DNA of 64,000 bases from Coleophoma eucalyptorum (taxonomy: Eukaryota; Ascomycota; Leotiomycetes; Helotiales; Dermateaceae): assembly GCA_026120035.1 (NCBI GenBank), contig JALRME010000001.1:819909-883908 (forward strand), read 5' to 3'. Numbering within the stretch: position 1 is the first letter of the stretch; every line of letters starts with the position of its first letter. The notes beneath the pieces are model-generated. The model saw only the letters and a list, made by a program, of their open reading frames with translations, did no database searches and was not told the DNA's origin. The position numbers and the translations under genes are program-made. Below, piece by piece: positions 19,573 through 31,649 of this stretch.

Positions 19573-21252
19573 TTATACCCCAAACACCTCATTTGGGACG
19601 GGGAATCCATTGCCAGCATCAAGTTCTCGTAACAATCTTTTGCTTGCCTTCTTATCCTCTATCAATGCTCGCTCCATGCTCGGTTGCGACGATAATTTCT
19701 GAGGAATAACAAATTCTGGTAATCTGAGCTCATGAAGAGGAGCCAAGTCAACAGAGAAACAATGCTGCCGGTCTCTTTCTGAACGATACCATACGCTTGG
19801 ATGAACCTCTTCATTCGTAGTACCGAGATCCGTGAGAAGAGCTTGAGGTTTCATTATTTCACGAAACTCACCAGGTGTTCGATTCTTAAATCCCAAGATC
19901 TTGAAGATGAGATTTGTCGCTCCATCTTTGACTTTGCTACTGGCATAGTGCACCTTGCGAGCGATATCTCGCATTCCAACTCTAGAGTCTGGTCCTGGAT
20001 CTCTGGTATTTAATGCCACTAATACAGCATCTCGGTCGAAAGCTAGAAACGACGAAACACGGTCCACCATCCAAGCAAATGCGATATGTGCGATATCCTC
20101 GTGGTCATACTTGTACTTCGGAAGGAGGGAATCTGGATCACCTCCGCCAACACTAATACTACGAAGCAGACTAGTCAGCTATGATCTATTCGAGGACAAA
20201 AAGAGTGTAAGGAGCTAATGAATTCTAATATCCTTACTGTACCTAGAGCTTTTGTCAGCGTACTTATATCTCAAGACTGTTCATAAACCTACACCTGGAA
20301 ACCAAACTTGTAGTAGATTAGTCGTAGTGTTGCTTCTTGGTTTATACCAGAGAACGGGCGTGAAGCTGCTGCGGTGCTCGTCAAGAGCCAGAGCTTGGAA
20401 GGCATTTTCAATCCCTAGGGACGTCAGCTAGATCAATCCTGAACTGTTCATGGAATATCAAAACCGTACGTGGATGTAAAACAGTCTTGTGGAAAAGATA
20501 GGTTTTCCGATAATGATCTGTGGCCATCTTTCTTTCGTTTGGCATACCCAAAGCGCCAACAGTATCCCAAACAGCACAACACTTTACGGCTACATCGGCT
20601 CGAGGACTTCTGCGTTTGAGATGTTCAATGTTTTTTATCCACCAGTCGTCTACGCTGAGTTGAGGATCATGCATCAGTGTTCTCTTGTGTGCTGCATATA
20701 CCTGGGGAAAGAGGAGCATTTCGTATGGCGCTAAGATCCCAATCTCACACACCAGGCCCGCGATGGCTCTCACACTATATGCACCACGAGAAAAGCCAAA
20801 GAAGAAAATCTCGTCACCTTGAAAGTAATTGTTGACAAGGAATTGTAAGCCGCAATGACGTTGACATTAAGACCTCGCCCTAAGGCAGCTATAAATCACA
20901 ACATCATCCCCAAGTCCTTTACCAATTATCAGCGCATCTCACCTTGCTTCAATCTTTCTAACTTTGAGAGATCACCAGTTCCCACCCCGGCATCATAATA
21001 TATAATCTGTTGCCAGGCCTTGCCATCTTTCCCGATTCCGCTTTTGGCCAAGGATCGACAAATTTGTGTAACGTTGGACGGTATATTGGGCTTGGCTGTT
21101 GCAGAGTTGGCCCACCTGGAACAATACATAGTATGCTATCCAGTCCTTAAAATTTTTCTTGTCTGGTAAAAAGCAGCAAGGAAGACTTACGTGCCATCAC
21201 AACAGATTATTAATCTTTTCGGTGCACGACCTCCTAGGGCTTTCGTACCCAT
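19573..21252 (-). pseudogene. DUF2235 alpha/beta-hydrolase, reading frame disrupted
   Basis: Recognisable pieces lie in order on the minus strand: 21252-21191 (PKRLIICCDGT), 21115-20943 (WANSATAKPNIPSNV), 20888-20470 (GDEIFFFGFSRGAYSVRAI with the GxSxG nucleophile elbow, then AVWDTVGALG), 20414-20295 (NAFQALALDEHRSS, LLQVWFPG) and about 20158-19573 (GGGDPDS to FAWMVD and an extended C-terminus). Together they match DUF2235 hydrolases (Tle1-like phospholipase fold; fungal roles unknown). Two problems exist. Near 20840 the frame encoding GRGLNVNVIAAYN shifts by one base to FLVNNYFQGDEI. The junction after VWFPG (20295 to 20158) also cannot be joined in phase with GT-AG sites I tried. Either the gene is decaying or the sequence has small errors. 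A longer start at 21267 is possible. Confidence 0.65.
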
Positions 21253-21791
21253 GATGCCGAGGTGCATCCTCTCAGTGAATGAAGAGAAACAGTAAGTTAA
21301 AGGATTAAAGAGTACTTTCAAGAAGCAGCTGAAGAAGCAGGAAGTAATAGGTGGTGGGAGGTCGAATGCGGAAAAAGGAGGGGATACTTGATATCTACCG
21401 ATACACGAAGAGGACACAGGAGATTCTACGCAGTCGGAATGCACGACTACATCTGCACCCGTGAATAAGCAGATATGTCGTGTAAAGATCCAAATTGATG
21501 TTTAGGCCAAAATAGTTGCTGATTTCGGTTTAAGAGTAGGCACCTTCCCTATATATCTAGAAGCTCGTTCATATGAGGAACCTGTTAGGGCTTGCAGGTA
21601 GCTTCCGCATTAGGTAGGCCAGCGGATTGAGAATCTCGTATACTCTTCAGTACTATACTTAAATAACTAAAAAAATACTACCCAGCACGCGAGAGGCGGA
21701 TTGAGCAGCCAGGGACGAGCAAATTTCATCAAAATTCGCATTCGACAAGGGTCTTTCATTAACTTAAAGCCCAACAATACCTGTGAACACC
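21253..21791. other. Intergenic, about 0.5 kb
   Basis: Upstream of the DUF2235 locus and downstream of the next gene's stop. No coding or repeat feature is supported. Confidence 0.55.
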
Positions 21792-24700
21792 TTACCAGTC
21801 TTCAACTGTGTTCCCCAAATATCCAACCTCCATTGGGATATCACCATTCCAGCCTGAATCATCGACTTTGAATGGCTTGTTCTTTTTAAGCTTCCTTCGT
21901 ATTTCATACTTCCTTGTTACTTCAGGGCCCACATTACCATGCACTGCTGGACTCACATCCCGCACAGTTCTGCTGGAGTCTCCACTCATCGTAACTGCTG
22001 GTTCAGGAGATATATATTTGACATGCCGGCTTCTATCACTCTTGTTTTCATCTCCCAAAGAATCGGTAGAATAAGATCCAGCATCTTGAAGGTGGGGAAA
22101 TCTGGGAGTTATTTCCGTGCCACCATCCGTGGCTTCTCGCACATATGGAGGCCTGTGGTTTGAACCACTCCGGGTCCGCACTTTCACTAGCTCTCTACCA
22201 TCTCTTGCCGTGTTTCTTCTGTACCTCTGAATTCTTTCGGGCGAAGGACTATAAAAGCGTGGAGATGGGGTCTTTTTACAGGAGTTCGGCTTCTTGCCGG
22301 GCATTGTAAGTCGGATATGAGGATTATCCAGCCTTTTTACTCCGATATCCATTTCCAATTCTGAGTCAGAACTCCGCGGATAGGGGATCATATCTGGCAT
22401 TTTGTAGCTGCTTTCATTTCTATGTGGCGCCAATGGAGGCGTTGGGGCATGTGGTAAGGGATGATGTGCTGCTGCTCCCTCTGCTGAGTTGTTAGCAAAG
22501 TTTCGGTCCTGTAATCCATCTGATAAACATACCAGCCTTCCAAGATTCTTCAGTGCCCAAGCGATCTCTGACAGTTCCATAGATATCTTTACAGGAGAGC
22601 TGTTGTCTATATTGAGTCTCATTATCGGAATCATCTGCAAGCCCATCCTCTTCATAGTATTTGGACACCTCTGCAAGCTTTTCGACCTGTCTGGTTCTTA
22701 GACAAACATCATGATGTTTTCTATTGGAGTATTCATATGTCTTAGGATTCCCTGATATTGAAGGGCTCTTTGGACGATAGGTGAAACGTTCTGTGACCAC
22801 AACAACCTCATCGCCATCTTGTGGATGTACCTCAGGGGGTTTCTCCCACGGCCCAGCAACCAAAGATGGCAAATTTCGTGGTCGTCTCTCCCAGCGCCGC
22901 CTTGAGGAGGAAGATTGTTGCGAAAGACGTTTCTCAAAGGTCTCTTGGTCTTGTTGTATTTTGCTGTCTGGAAGATGATTGGTCTCAAAGTGCTCGAGGG
23001 GTCTTTCTCGATTTGTAGGTCGACCACGATGCTGATGACTTTGGGGAGATAACCCACGCCTTCCTACCTGATCCGCGTACCACTGTGGCAACAATTGCTC
23101 AAGAAAGTCTGCATTATATTGCCCTTCTGGATAGCCATGGGCTCTACTTCGATCTTTAAATGGCTGATGCCCGACAAAATTATTTGAATCATGATATTGT
23201 CGCGTTGACGATGGCGTATATCTCGTTGACTGATCTTCAAAATAACCCCACTTCTCCCGAGGACGATCATATATTTGTTCTTCTGTGTCTCGATAACCAA
23301 CCGAGTCGTAATACTCTTGAATCCCCCATTGACGAGCTTGAATGGCAGAACGAGTGCCAGGAGGTGGCAGTTGACCATCATAACCTCTAAACTCCCGTTC
23401 ACCGTAATCTTTACTCCGGGGAGATGACTGACAATATTGACCTTGATTTTTGAGTACAGGGGAGCGCTTTCTCGGTGGAAAGGTAGCTATAGCCACTTGT
23501 TGTATAGGCTTCCTGACTGTCGTTATTGTTTGGTAGACATTTGGCGATGTAGACCTGTTCCGCCCTGCCGTATGTGAAGTTTGTATAAGGCTTGAGATAT
23601 CAGATTGTTCTAGAGACTTCCAATTTGTATCAACTCCATTTCCCTTCAGCTGGCTATCTGTTCCATATTCTTCGCAAAAGATGTATTCTGTTGACGGCCG
23701 CCGTTTGATCTCTTTCTAGTTGGTTTCATTAGCTGATTTCCATCATTCTACACAACATACTGCTTACAATTTTTAGGGTTCGATGTATTGCCTCCTTGGG
23801 ACCTGATGCAGGAGAATTTGATGCCCCTGTAGCTGTTTCAACAGCTTCTGGGCCGGGACTCTCGCTATCCTATGTAAGGTTCAATACCTCCCGTGATAAT
23901 ACAGTTGATTCTAGAGGTACCTTTCTTTTCTTACCCTTCTTTTTTCTCTTCTTCCTCTTTCTCTTTGTCTCAAACTTATTGATATCATCGCTGCTTGTGC
24001 AACTTGGATCCCTCTGGCATTTCCTACAGAATGTTGATGTAGATTCATCTCCAGGCTTTACAGGATTTTCATGATGGTATTTCCTTGACCTAATCCTTCC
24101 GCAACCCGCACAGATGTGTTTTGTGATCATGATCGCTGTTTTTGAAGCAGCTTGATCTTCCCCAACCTTTATTGCCGTAGGTATCTGCTTTCCGGTAAGT
24201 AGTTCAGTTGGCATTTTTTTCTCACACTTAGCCACATGTGCCTTGTAGTGTGCGTCGAAGAGATACAGTTGTGCCAGCTCTTCTTCTGTCGCCCCACGTG
24301 GTCCTAACACAGCCTGGCCATTGATAGTCTGTATTGATATGCGACGTTGTAAGGGAGGCGGCAGTTGTGGTGATGTGACCGCGACGACGTGAATCATGTC
24401 TGCAGGATGCAATAAGGTTGAAGTGCAGTCAGCTTGTATCAGAGTTGGAATTGTATGATACGATAGATAGCAAGGCCGTTTTGGGCTTGGAAGCGTCATA
24501 TAGACTGGTACCCTCTCCTCGCATTCTGGTGAAGGAAGTCTACGGCGTACGACGCGAGTGGTGTTGAGGCCAAATGCTTCTCCAAGGAGGTTCAGGGTCG
24601 AGGCTGATTTGTCTTGTTTTTGACGTGCCATCATCAACTTTCCGTTGACCTTCGTCAAGTATGGTTGCTTAGCTGGAATTATGACCTCCTCTACTTCTTC

Positions 24701-24818
24701 GCGAACCTCTTTCGAAGTTCCCTTTGTGGGCTGATAGCTGCAGGACTCAGCTGGTGAGCCCCAAAATGAGGAAGAAAGCTGTAATATGTGACAGATAATA
24801 GACTTACGTGGTAAGCAT
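21792..24818 (-). CDS. Unknown 933-residue protein with a four-cysteine cluster
   Basis: Five exons join in phase: 24818-24808, 24737-23921, 23869-23768, 23715-22533 and 22480-21792, with introns of 51-70 nt. The 51-nt intron at 23870-23920 removes an in-frame TAG. I do not recognise the family by function. Residues 200-260 hold a likely zinc site, C213-x2-C216 (CAGCGRIRSRKYHH) and C241-x2-C244 (CRKCQRD), followed by a strongly basic run of KKRKKK type, a plausible nuclear signal. The rest is charged, Arg/Ser/Pro/Tyr-rich and probably disordered, with many RRR and SP dipeptides. Segments TFPPRKRSP and VTERFTYRPKSPS resemble phosphorylation-rich linkers. The size suggests a nuclear scaffold, but that is a guess. 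An alternative start at 24851 would add 11 residues. Confidence 0.72.
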
Positions 24819-25354
24819 GATTATAGAGGGCGAAGCGCTTGTCAGGTCCATAAACTCGACCGGGCGCGGATTGTGGACATGCGTATATCGCGCATGCAAT
24901 GGGGGTGAAAATCCGAACAAGTGTGACAAGTATAATGAGAGATGTAATTTAAACCATGCATTCCTTAAATTGCTTTCAGATTTGAACTTGGAAGATTGTT
25001 GCTTGCCTCTTGGATGCGAGAATTTTCTGTACAAGGAAACCGCAAGTTACATATACATGGTAGGCACTCCTTCATTCACATTAGCATGACCAAGACTTGG
25101 AAATCCTTTCAGAGGCTATCTATCTTGTTGGGCGACCAAACTGAGTTATGAGTGCCATACAATCGTCAGGGTATAACAAGTTCAAAGCTTCAGCAGAAGC
25201 TCTGCAACAAGCACGGATCCCACCGGTTCCAAGCCTTACTACAGACAAGGACTTGTTCACGAGTACATTCTACTAGATACATCGCCCGCTGTACTTTTGT
25301 TGCTCCCAAAACCAAGATAAGAAAATGATGATACACAACGCGTTGTCTAGTCTT
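24819..25354. other. Intergenic, about 0.5 kb
   Basis: Promoter of the unknown 933-residue gene and 3' region of STT3 in tandem arrangement. No gene is seen. Confidence 0.6.
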
Positions 25355-27935
25355 CTACTCAACTCTCAGCACCTTTGGACCCCTTCTCTTTGTTGTCTTC
25401 TTCTTCTTGTTACCCCTCTCAAACGAGGCAGCCGATGCGTGGTCTCGTCCAACGTTGTCAAGGTCCTTGACCTTATAAATTCTGATAATCCAGTTCTCAC
25501 TGGTGAAAGCTTCTTCGACGGTGTTTAAGACCGGACCAACCTCAGGCATCTTGACACCACGGACACGATCAGTGGCTTGTCCAGGTGGGAAGAGGCTGTT
25601 ATAGTTGTAGTAGGACATCTTGTACCTAGTAAGTCGTTAGTGCAATCCTATGAGAGGTCTGCCGTGGCTCTTACATCAAGCTCTCTTTCATGGTTTGAGT
25701 AGCACGATCGTCCACAGCATATTCACCGCGATCAGTAAAGAAGTTACGCTCCTTGACCTCATCAGGCCAGATACCCTCAGCAATTCGTACCATCCACAAG
25801 AACTTGTTAATATCGTCTCCAGAATAGCCCAAAAGACCACCGAAAACAACCAAGACATAGTCTACTTCATGTTGGCGCATAATTGGATAGCTGACTTCTT
25901 CCTTTGAACTCATGGCTTTTCCAACAGTAGCAATATGTGTATTGTTCCAGGTATTGTTATCAACAAGAGTTGGTCGGTCAGCCATACCACCAATTTGGTA
26001 ACCATAATCCCACCAAGACATGATCTTGGCATCTTCGGCAGTGTTTTGGCGTAGCCACTGGTATGCCTCTCTATAGTCATCGATAATGTGCTGACTGCCA
26101 TCTGGTAATCTACTAGCCAACACAACAGATGGAGATGAGTATGCATTAGAGGTGACCCAGGTGCAGTGAGCCACAAAGACCAGAAGATATACAGTCATGG
26201 CGCCGACAACGGAAATTTTGGAAAACAAAGTGTAAATTCCAACAAGAGGTTGGCGGTTTGCACGGAGGCCGCCTTCTTGCTTCGCAGCCTTCTTAGTCGA
26301 AGGTGTTGAACCATTGCCATTGGCACCAGAATCCACAGCAGAGGATACAGATTCAGGAGTTTCTGGGCTTTTAACTGTCAGATATGAGTCCAGGATGTAA
26401 GACATGGCCAATGCTGCTGAGACACAGACCACTGGGGTGAGTGTAAGCATCAATCGAACCATGACGCCGGAGAAATAACTGGCAAGAATGGAATAGACGA
26501 CCACGAAAACCTGCTCGTCGTTCAACTTAAGGAAACAAAGATAGACTCCGGCAGGGAATAGCCAAATGAGCATGTTCAAATCAAAGAAGAATGCTGGCCA
26601 AGCGGTGGGTTGATGCTCAGAAACGGAGGCAATGATTGGAATGTGAATCTTTGCATATCCGGTATCCCAGAGCGAGTAGAAACGACCAGTCCATGGAGCG
26701 ATAACTCCCGCAAAAGTTAACGTAACCAGACCGGTAAGGGAAATAACAAAGACCAACAGCACAAATCCTCGTAGAAGTGTTCCAAATTGTTTGCTTGGTA
26801 CAGCTGCACGAACAAATTCGACAAACCCAACGAGTTGGAGGAGACCGAAAACACCTGTTATGTTAGTTTTTGTCCCTGAAATGGAGATTTGTAAACATAC
26901 CGAGTGCAGACATATGCTCGCTACTACGGATTGGCAAGAACCCAACAAATGGAATTTGCATACTGGCTAACGTGCCAATAGCGTACCAAGTGGTGTAGCT
27001 GACGTAAAGTCTTGGACTAAAACGGCCCATGCATACCAATACGAAGACGTGCAAAGGGATCAAGTTGGTAATAAAAACATATCCTCCCCAGGCAGAAACC
27101 ATATATCCGTAAAAAAGAGCGCAAAGAGCACCCCAGAATACCGATCCGACCTTGAGTGCCTTGATCCATAAATAGAACGTGAAGACCAGAAGGAAAATAG
27201 CAATAGCCTCGTTATCGTAGCTGCCTGCAACTGATCTCGAGATATAACCAGGTGCAATTCCCATGAAGACAGCAGCGAGAAGACCAGCGGATGGGGAGGT
27301 TGTCATCTCGTTTGTGAAGAGGTAGGTTGCGAAGGCTGTAAGGCCAGAAAAACCTGGAGCTAAAAGGACACAAATATTTCTGATATCAACAGGCAGTGTC
27401 AAGGCCCGGAGAGCGTGCCATATAACTCCGCTTGTAACCATGAGTCCTGGGTAGAGGGTTCCTCCAGTTACTCGTCCGAGAGGGTGCCATGTTCGGTCGT
27501 CAAACCAATCCCAGAAATCGTAAAAGCCGTTGGCCACAAGGTATTTGGTAGCTCTGAAGTTGAACCATGGATCGACTGAATAATGGTAAGCTTTGGATTA
27601 CAGTTGCCCGCAGAGGGAGCTCCAGGTGAACTCGTGGATTGAGGGAGGAATTTACTAACATTCATGAATAATACTTTCAAATCCTATTAATTGAGTAGTT
27701 AGCATTCTGCAGGGAAGATTATGGGATGACTTAAGTGGCAGATGCTGGTAAAGTGAAAGCTGGAAAAAATGATAGCTTTGGAGCTTCAGCAAGTGGCATA
27801 CGTACTAATCACTGAGAACAACCGACTGGCAACAGCTGCAGCTGCAATTGTGCAAAGAATAACCAAACGAAGAAGTCCCCTCGTATTCCTCCCCGTACTC
27901 TTCTTGAGAAGAGTGTCACTTGTCGCGGCCGTCAT
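25355..27935 (-). CDS. STT3: Oligosaccharyltransferase catalytic subunit STT3
   Basis: Five exons, 27935-27806, 27683-27660 (24 nt), 27575-26901, 26854-25675 and 25625-25355, encode 759 residues. STT3 transfers the dolichol-linked glycan to Asn of nascent proteins in the ER membrane. Diagnostic pieces are [19 protein letters not shown] (the first catalytic Asp of the DxD-type loop, created by splicing the 24-nt exon), [32 protein letters not shown] and the WWDYG motif at residues 557-561. About a dozen hydrophobic segments precede the luminal C-terminal domain. The tail [13 protein letters not shown] is basic. The start [20 protein letters not shown] was preferred over an in-frame Met at 28019, which adds a stretch without likeness. 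Essential and single-copy in most fungi. Confidence 0.95.
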
Positions 27936-28596
27936 TTTGTCGATGATGTTGTAAGTTCGGCCGTTGTGGAACAACGATGCTCGAGTATATCTGTTCTGAG
28001 AGCTTGCTTGCGCGCCCATACAGGGGTACGTCTTGGCACTAAGCTAAGGCTGGAAATATCGCGGCAGATCAAGCGCGCGTCTATTACACTGACCTGGACA
28101 TATTTCTTGACCACTTCATTAAGCAAGTTTAATGTATTTATCTAATTCACTGCTCTCGTCATAGCAATGGGAGTGTTTAAACTAATTTCGTTGTTGCCAT
28201 TGGTCTCTAGGATAAATTTGGTCATCACGACATAAGACCGAAGATATGTCCCGGCAAAAAGCAGTAGAAGTCCGAGGTACATAAGGTCATATAGTTCGTG
28301 ATCGGTGTGAGCATACATGTCCAAGTACAAAACATGTTTGCGGATCAAGCGTCGTTTCTCATTAAACCCAGCTCTATTGATGAAAAGGCCTCGGGAAGTG
28401 AAAGAACTCTATGAAATATGCTTGACTGTGACTATAGTACATTACATACAGCGTACAATAAGTACGCGCTCCGATGTCTATGGCTTTTGTCTGAACCGTC
28501 CGACACTTGACTTCTGCAACCGCAACAAAAGACCTAACCCAGAAGGTATTGCCACATGATGCACACGCCGCCTCCAATCATTACGACTCCTCTCCC
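27936..28596. other. Intergenic, STT3 promoter side
   Basis: 661 bp between the STT3 start and the 3' end of the ATP synthase e gene. A 68-codon frame at 28142-28348 is hydrophobic but has no support. Nothing else is seen. Confidence 0.6.
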
Positions 28597-29090
28597 TCAC
28601 TTGCTCTCAGCTGCAAGAGAATTCAGATATGCCTCTAGGTCGAACCGTGAGTCCATTGGGTCGGTTATGACTACAAGGAGACCAGATTAGGATATGTATT
28701 TGATAAGATAGAATTAGGATACGTAGATATCCTTGGATAGCCAAAATATACGCTCTTGTCTAGGGATAACATACGATTTCCACCTGTTGTCTTGGTCTCT
28801 GCTGGAGCATTCTTCTTGGCATATTCTGCCTTCGCCTGCTCGATCAAGCTTTGCTTGTGCTTGTATTCCCGATCAATCGCTGCAAGCTTTGCGGATGATG
28901 AAAGTGAGGCTTGGTGGTAGATTCCGTAGAAGATACCGGCGCCAAGCGCAGAGTATCGGAGAACCTGGGTTTAGTCTTAGTAATTGAGCTGTTCAGATCT
29001 ATCATCCCGAGTCCGGTCTAAGACGGACAATCTATAGATGATTGTGATCGAAGGGGAATGGGAACATACGTTCACCCCGGTTGAGGCCAT
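28597..29090 (-). CDS. ATP synthase subunit e, mitochondrial
   Basis: Three exons, 29090-29070, 28964-28775 and 28670-28597, encode 94 residues; single reading frames here are too short to show it. The first exon is just MASTGVN. The second gives VLRYSALGAGIFYGIYHQASL, the single membrane helix with its GxxxG motif, then the helical EYKHKQSLIEQAKAEYAKK. The third gives ITDPMDSRFDLEAYLNSLAAESK, the conserved end of fungal subunit e (Tim11/Atp21). Subunit e with subunit g dimerises F1Fo-ATP synthase and shapes cristae. The gene is divergent from the dynein intermediate chain across about 435 bp containing one CACGTGAC. Confidence 0.9.
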
Positions 29091-29525
29091 GGCGGATCGG
29101 CGGGCGGTTATAGAGGCGCTGAAAACGTGTTTGGGAGGGATTGAATGAAGCGCGATCTGTCGACTTATTCCAATTGACGTCGTGCCGTGAGTGGAAGGGC
29201 GCCAGGTGTTATGATGGAAGATCGTGAGCTCTTGAAGGTGGTCGGGGAAAATCGCAACAGGAGCAAGGATCAGCTTGAATTCTGGTCGCCAGGCGGGAGG
29301 CACACGTGACCGCGGACGACTCAACACCTAAACAGCAGCGCGAGACGCGCCAGAATGGTCAACATTAACGCTGTACTCAAGCCAATTCCGAAAATATCTT
29401 AGGATTCATACTACCTTCTACCAATTACAGAGAGACTTCATTGCACAAATTCTGAAGGCACAACTTCAATTTTGTGCCAAACGAAGAACAACTCCGTTGA
29501 GAAATGGGCGAGCAGCGCAGGCATA
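29091..29525. promoter_or_regulatory. Divergent promoter ATP synthase e / dynein intermediate chain
   Basis: No gene. Contains CACGTGAC at 29303-29310, the bHLH-type core also seen upstream of uS19, RPC25 and the SET/MYND gene. Confidence 0.55.
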
Positions 29526-31649
29526 ATGCAACAACGAAGAGATGAAATCCTCGCAAAGAAGGCTAAGCTTGCAGAGCTGAAGCGACAAAGGGAACTCAGA
29601 TCAAAAGATGCTTCAGCCACTAGAGCCAGTATTGGAGGGCCCAGCGATGTGACTAACGTTTCCCCTGAACAATTTGGAATCTACAGCTAACCACCTCAGC
29701 TTACGACCGCCATACCAGCTCGAGCCGAAAACCGTGCAGCTCTCGACAGTCTAGTCAATGACATATTAGGAAGCGGCAAAAGATCACCAGCAAGAAAAGG
29801 CAGCCGGCCCAATAGTGTTTTGAGCGCAGGAGAACTCAGTGTGGAAACCTCTGATCTAACAAGTCCTTCGAACGGTCAGGTTGTGCCACAAACCCTCTCT
29901 ATATCAACTCAAACGCTTTCAACAGTTCCTCTCTCTACGGTCTACGAATTCCCTCCATCCCCAGTTAAGGAGGTATTCTCCTACAGCAAGGGCGTACAAA
30001 CCACAGAAGACTGGGCCACTCAAACATCTGGTCCTAGGACATACCCAGACTCAGAAGATGACGACGAGTTACCCACTACAGCAGCTTCTCCCAGCAAACG
30101 ATTAAGCAGAAGGGAGCGAGATAGAGAAGAGGAGTTGCGGCAGAATCTGAGGAAGGAAATAGAGGAAGAGCTGAAAGCAGCAAGAGATCTTATGGCAGAT
30201 GGGATATTACAACATTCTAGCGAGGAAGCACCGGCCAATTTCCCTGCGAGAACGTTGACAAGTGAAGAATTGAAGGCCGTAACATCATCAGATGACTTTA
30301 TGGACTTTGTGGAACGATCTAGTAAGGTCATAGAAAGAGCATTGGATCAAGAGTACGATATATTAGCAGATTACGCATTGAGCGGCGCCAATGGAATCGA
30401 GGACGACGATGTTGAGTTTGGAAACCGACGACGACGAGTGAAAGAAGTTGCACAGTTTTACGATGAGAGATGGTCCAAAAAGAGAATGATCAGCGCGATA
30501 GACTTCTCGCCAAAGTTCCCAGAACTTGTTCTGGCAGCTTACACAAAGAACCCGTCAGCGCCACATGATCCAGATGGCCTTGTCCAGGTATGGAATATGC
30601 ATCTGCATGACAGGCCGGAATTCGTGTTCCATGCTCAATCAGATGTAACAACTGCAAAGTTCTCTCCATTTCATCCTAATTTAATAGTTGGAGGTGCATA
30701 TAGTGGTCAAGTCATGCTGTGGGATACAAGGGCAAAATCGGCCCCTGTGCAGAAAACACCCCTAACAGGCTCTGGTCACACTCACCCGGTATATTCAGTT
30801 GATATCGTTGGCACTCAAAATGCCAACAACATCATATCCTGTTCGACTGACGGCGTTGTTTGTGGCTGGACGGTTGATATGCTTGCTCAACCTCAAGAAT
30901 TACTTACTCTGACAACTCCGCCACCTGCCAAAACCGAGGATCTGAGCCCGACCTGCATGGCATTTCCTCAGACAGATCCTACCTACTTCCTTGTTGGCTC
31001 CGAGGAAGGCACTATTTTCCCATGTCACAGATACGACCGAGCTGGAGCGAAGGCTGGCGTTGATCAACGAGTTAGTTATCGGGGACATGCTGCTCCCGTT
31101 ATGTCCATGAACTTCCATCCAGCAAGAGGCCCAATAGATCTGGGAGATCTTGTCCTCACTAGTTCGCTGGACTGGAGTGTGAAACTCTGGAAAGTTCGAG
31201 CCCCTGCCGCAACATCGACAACAGGAATTACTGGCGAAACCCAATCCGTTACTCCCGTGCTTGATTTTACCCGTGAAGACGTTGTCTACGATGCGGCCTG
31301 GTCGCCTGTTAAGCCTGGGGTGTTCTCGTTGGTTGATGGAGCTGGGAGCCTCGAAATTTGGGATATTACAGTGGATACCGAGGTTCCTATCGCAAAGGCA
31401 CAACCAAGCGTGAGGAAGGGGGGTAGAAATTTGATGTCCAAAAGTCTCAACAGAGTTGCCTGGGAAGAATCCGAAGGCAAGCGTATTGCGGTTGGTGGTA
31501 TCGATGGTACCGTCACTGTGTTCGAAGTTGGACCTGACCTTGGTGGCAAAGAGAGCGCACGGAACGAAGAGTGGGCGAATGTCAAGAAATTGATAGCGAG
31601 ACTAGAATCATCAACGAGCGGCAGCACGAATGGTCTGAATGCAGTGTAG
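29526..31649 (+). CDS. Cytoplasmic dynein intermediate chain
   Basis: Two exons, 29526-29648 and 29700-31649, encode 690 residues. The N-terminus MQQRRDEILAKKAKLAELKRQR is the coiled-coil that binds the p150 subunit of dynactin. After the intron comes TTAIPARAENRAALDSLVNDIL, then a Ser/Thr-rich linker containing KGVQTTEDWATQTS, the light-chain (LC8/Tctex) binding type of sequence with TQT. A charged helix (RRERDREEELRQNLRK) follows. From about residue 310 there are WD repeats (GGAYSGQVMLWDTRAK, TSSLDWSVKLWKVRAP, GAGSLEIWDIT, GGIDGTVTVFEV). It links cargo, dynactin and heavy chains of dynein-1 and supports nuclear movement in hyphae. The short intron removes a stop after GGPSD. Confidence 0.93.

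Noticed and set aside
20290..20415. Very short introns or micro-exons to repair DUF2235 after VWFPG
   Set aside because: The candidate pieces (an 18-nt intron, a 5-nt exon GTACA) either are below workable intron size or leave the wrong phase.
23870..23920. In-frame TAG in the 933-residue gene read as a stop or a selenocysteine-like readthrough
   Set aside because: A 51-nt GT-AG intron with donor gtacct removes it in phase, which is the simpler explanation.
28142..28348. Hydrophobic 68-codon minus-strand frame
   Set aside because: Might be a small membrane protein, but there is no homologous feature, no splicing partner and no support beyond hydrophobicity.
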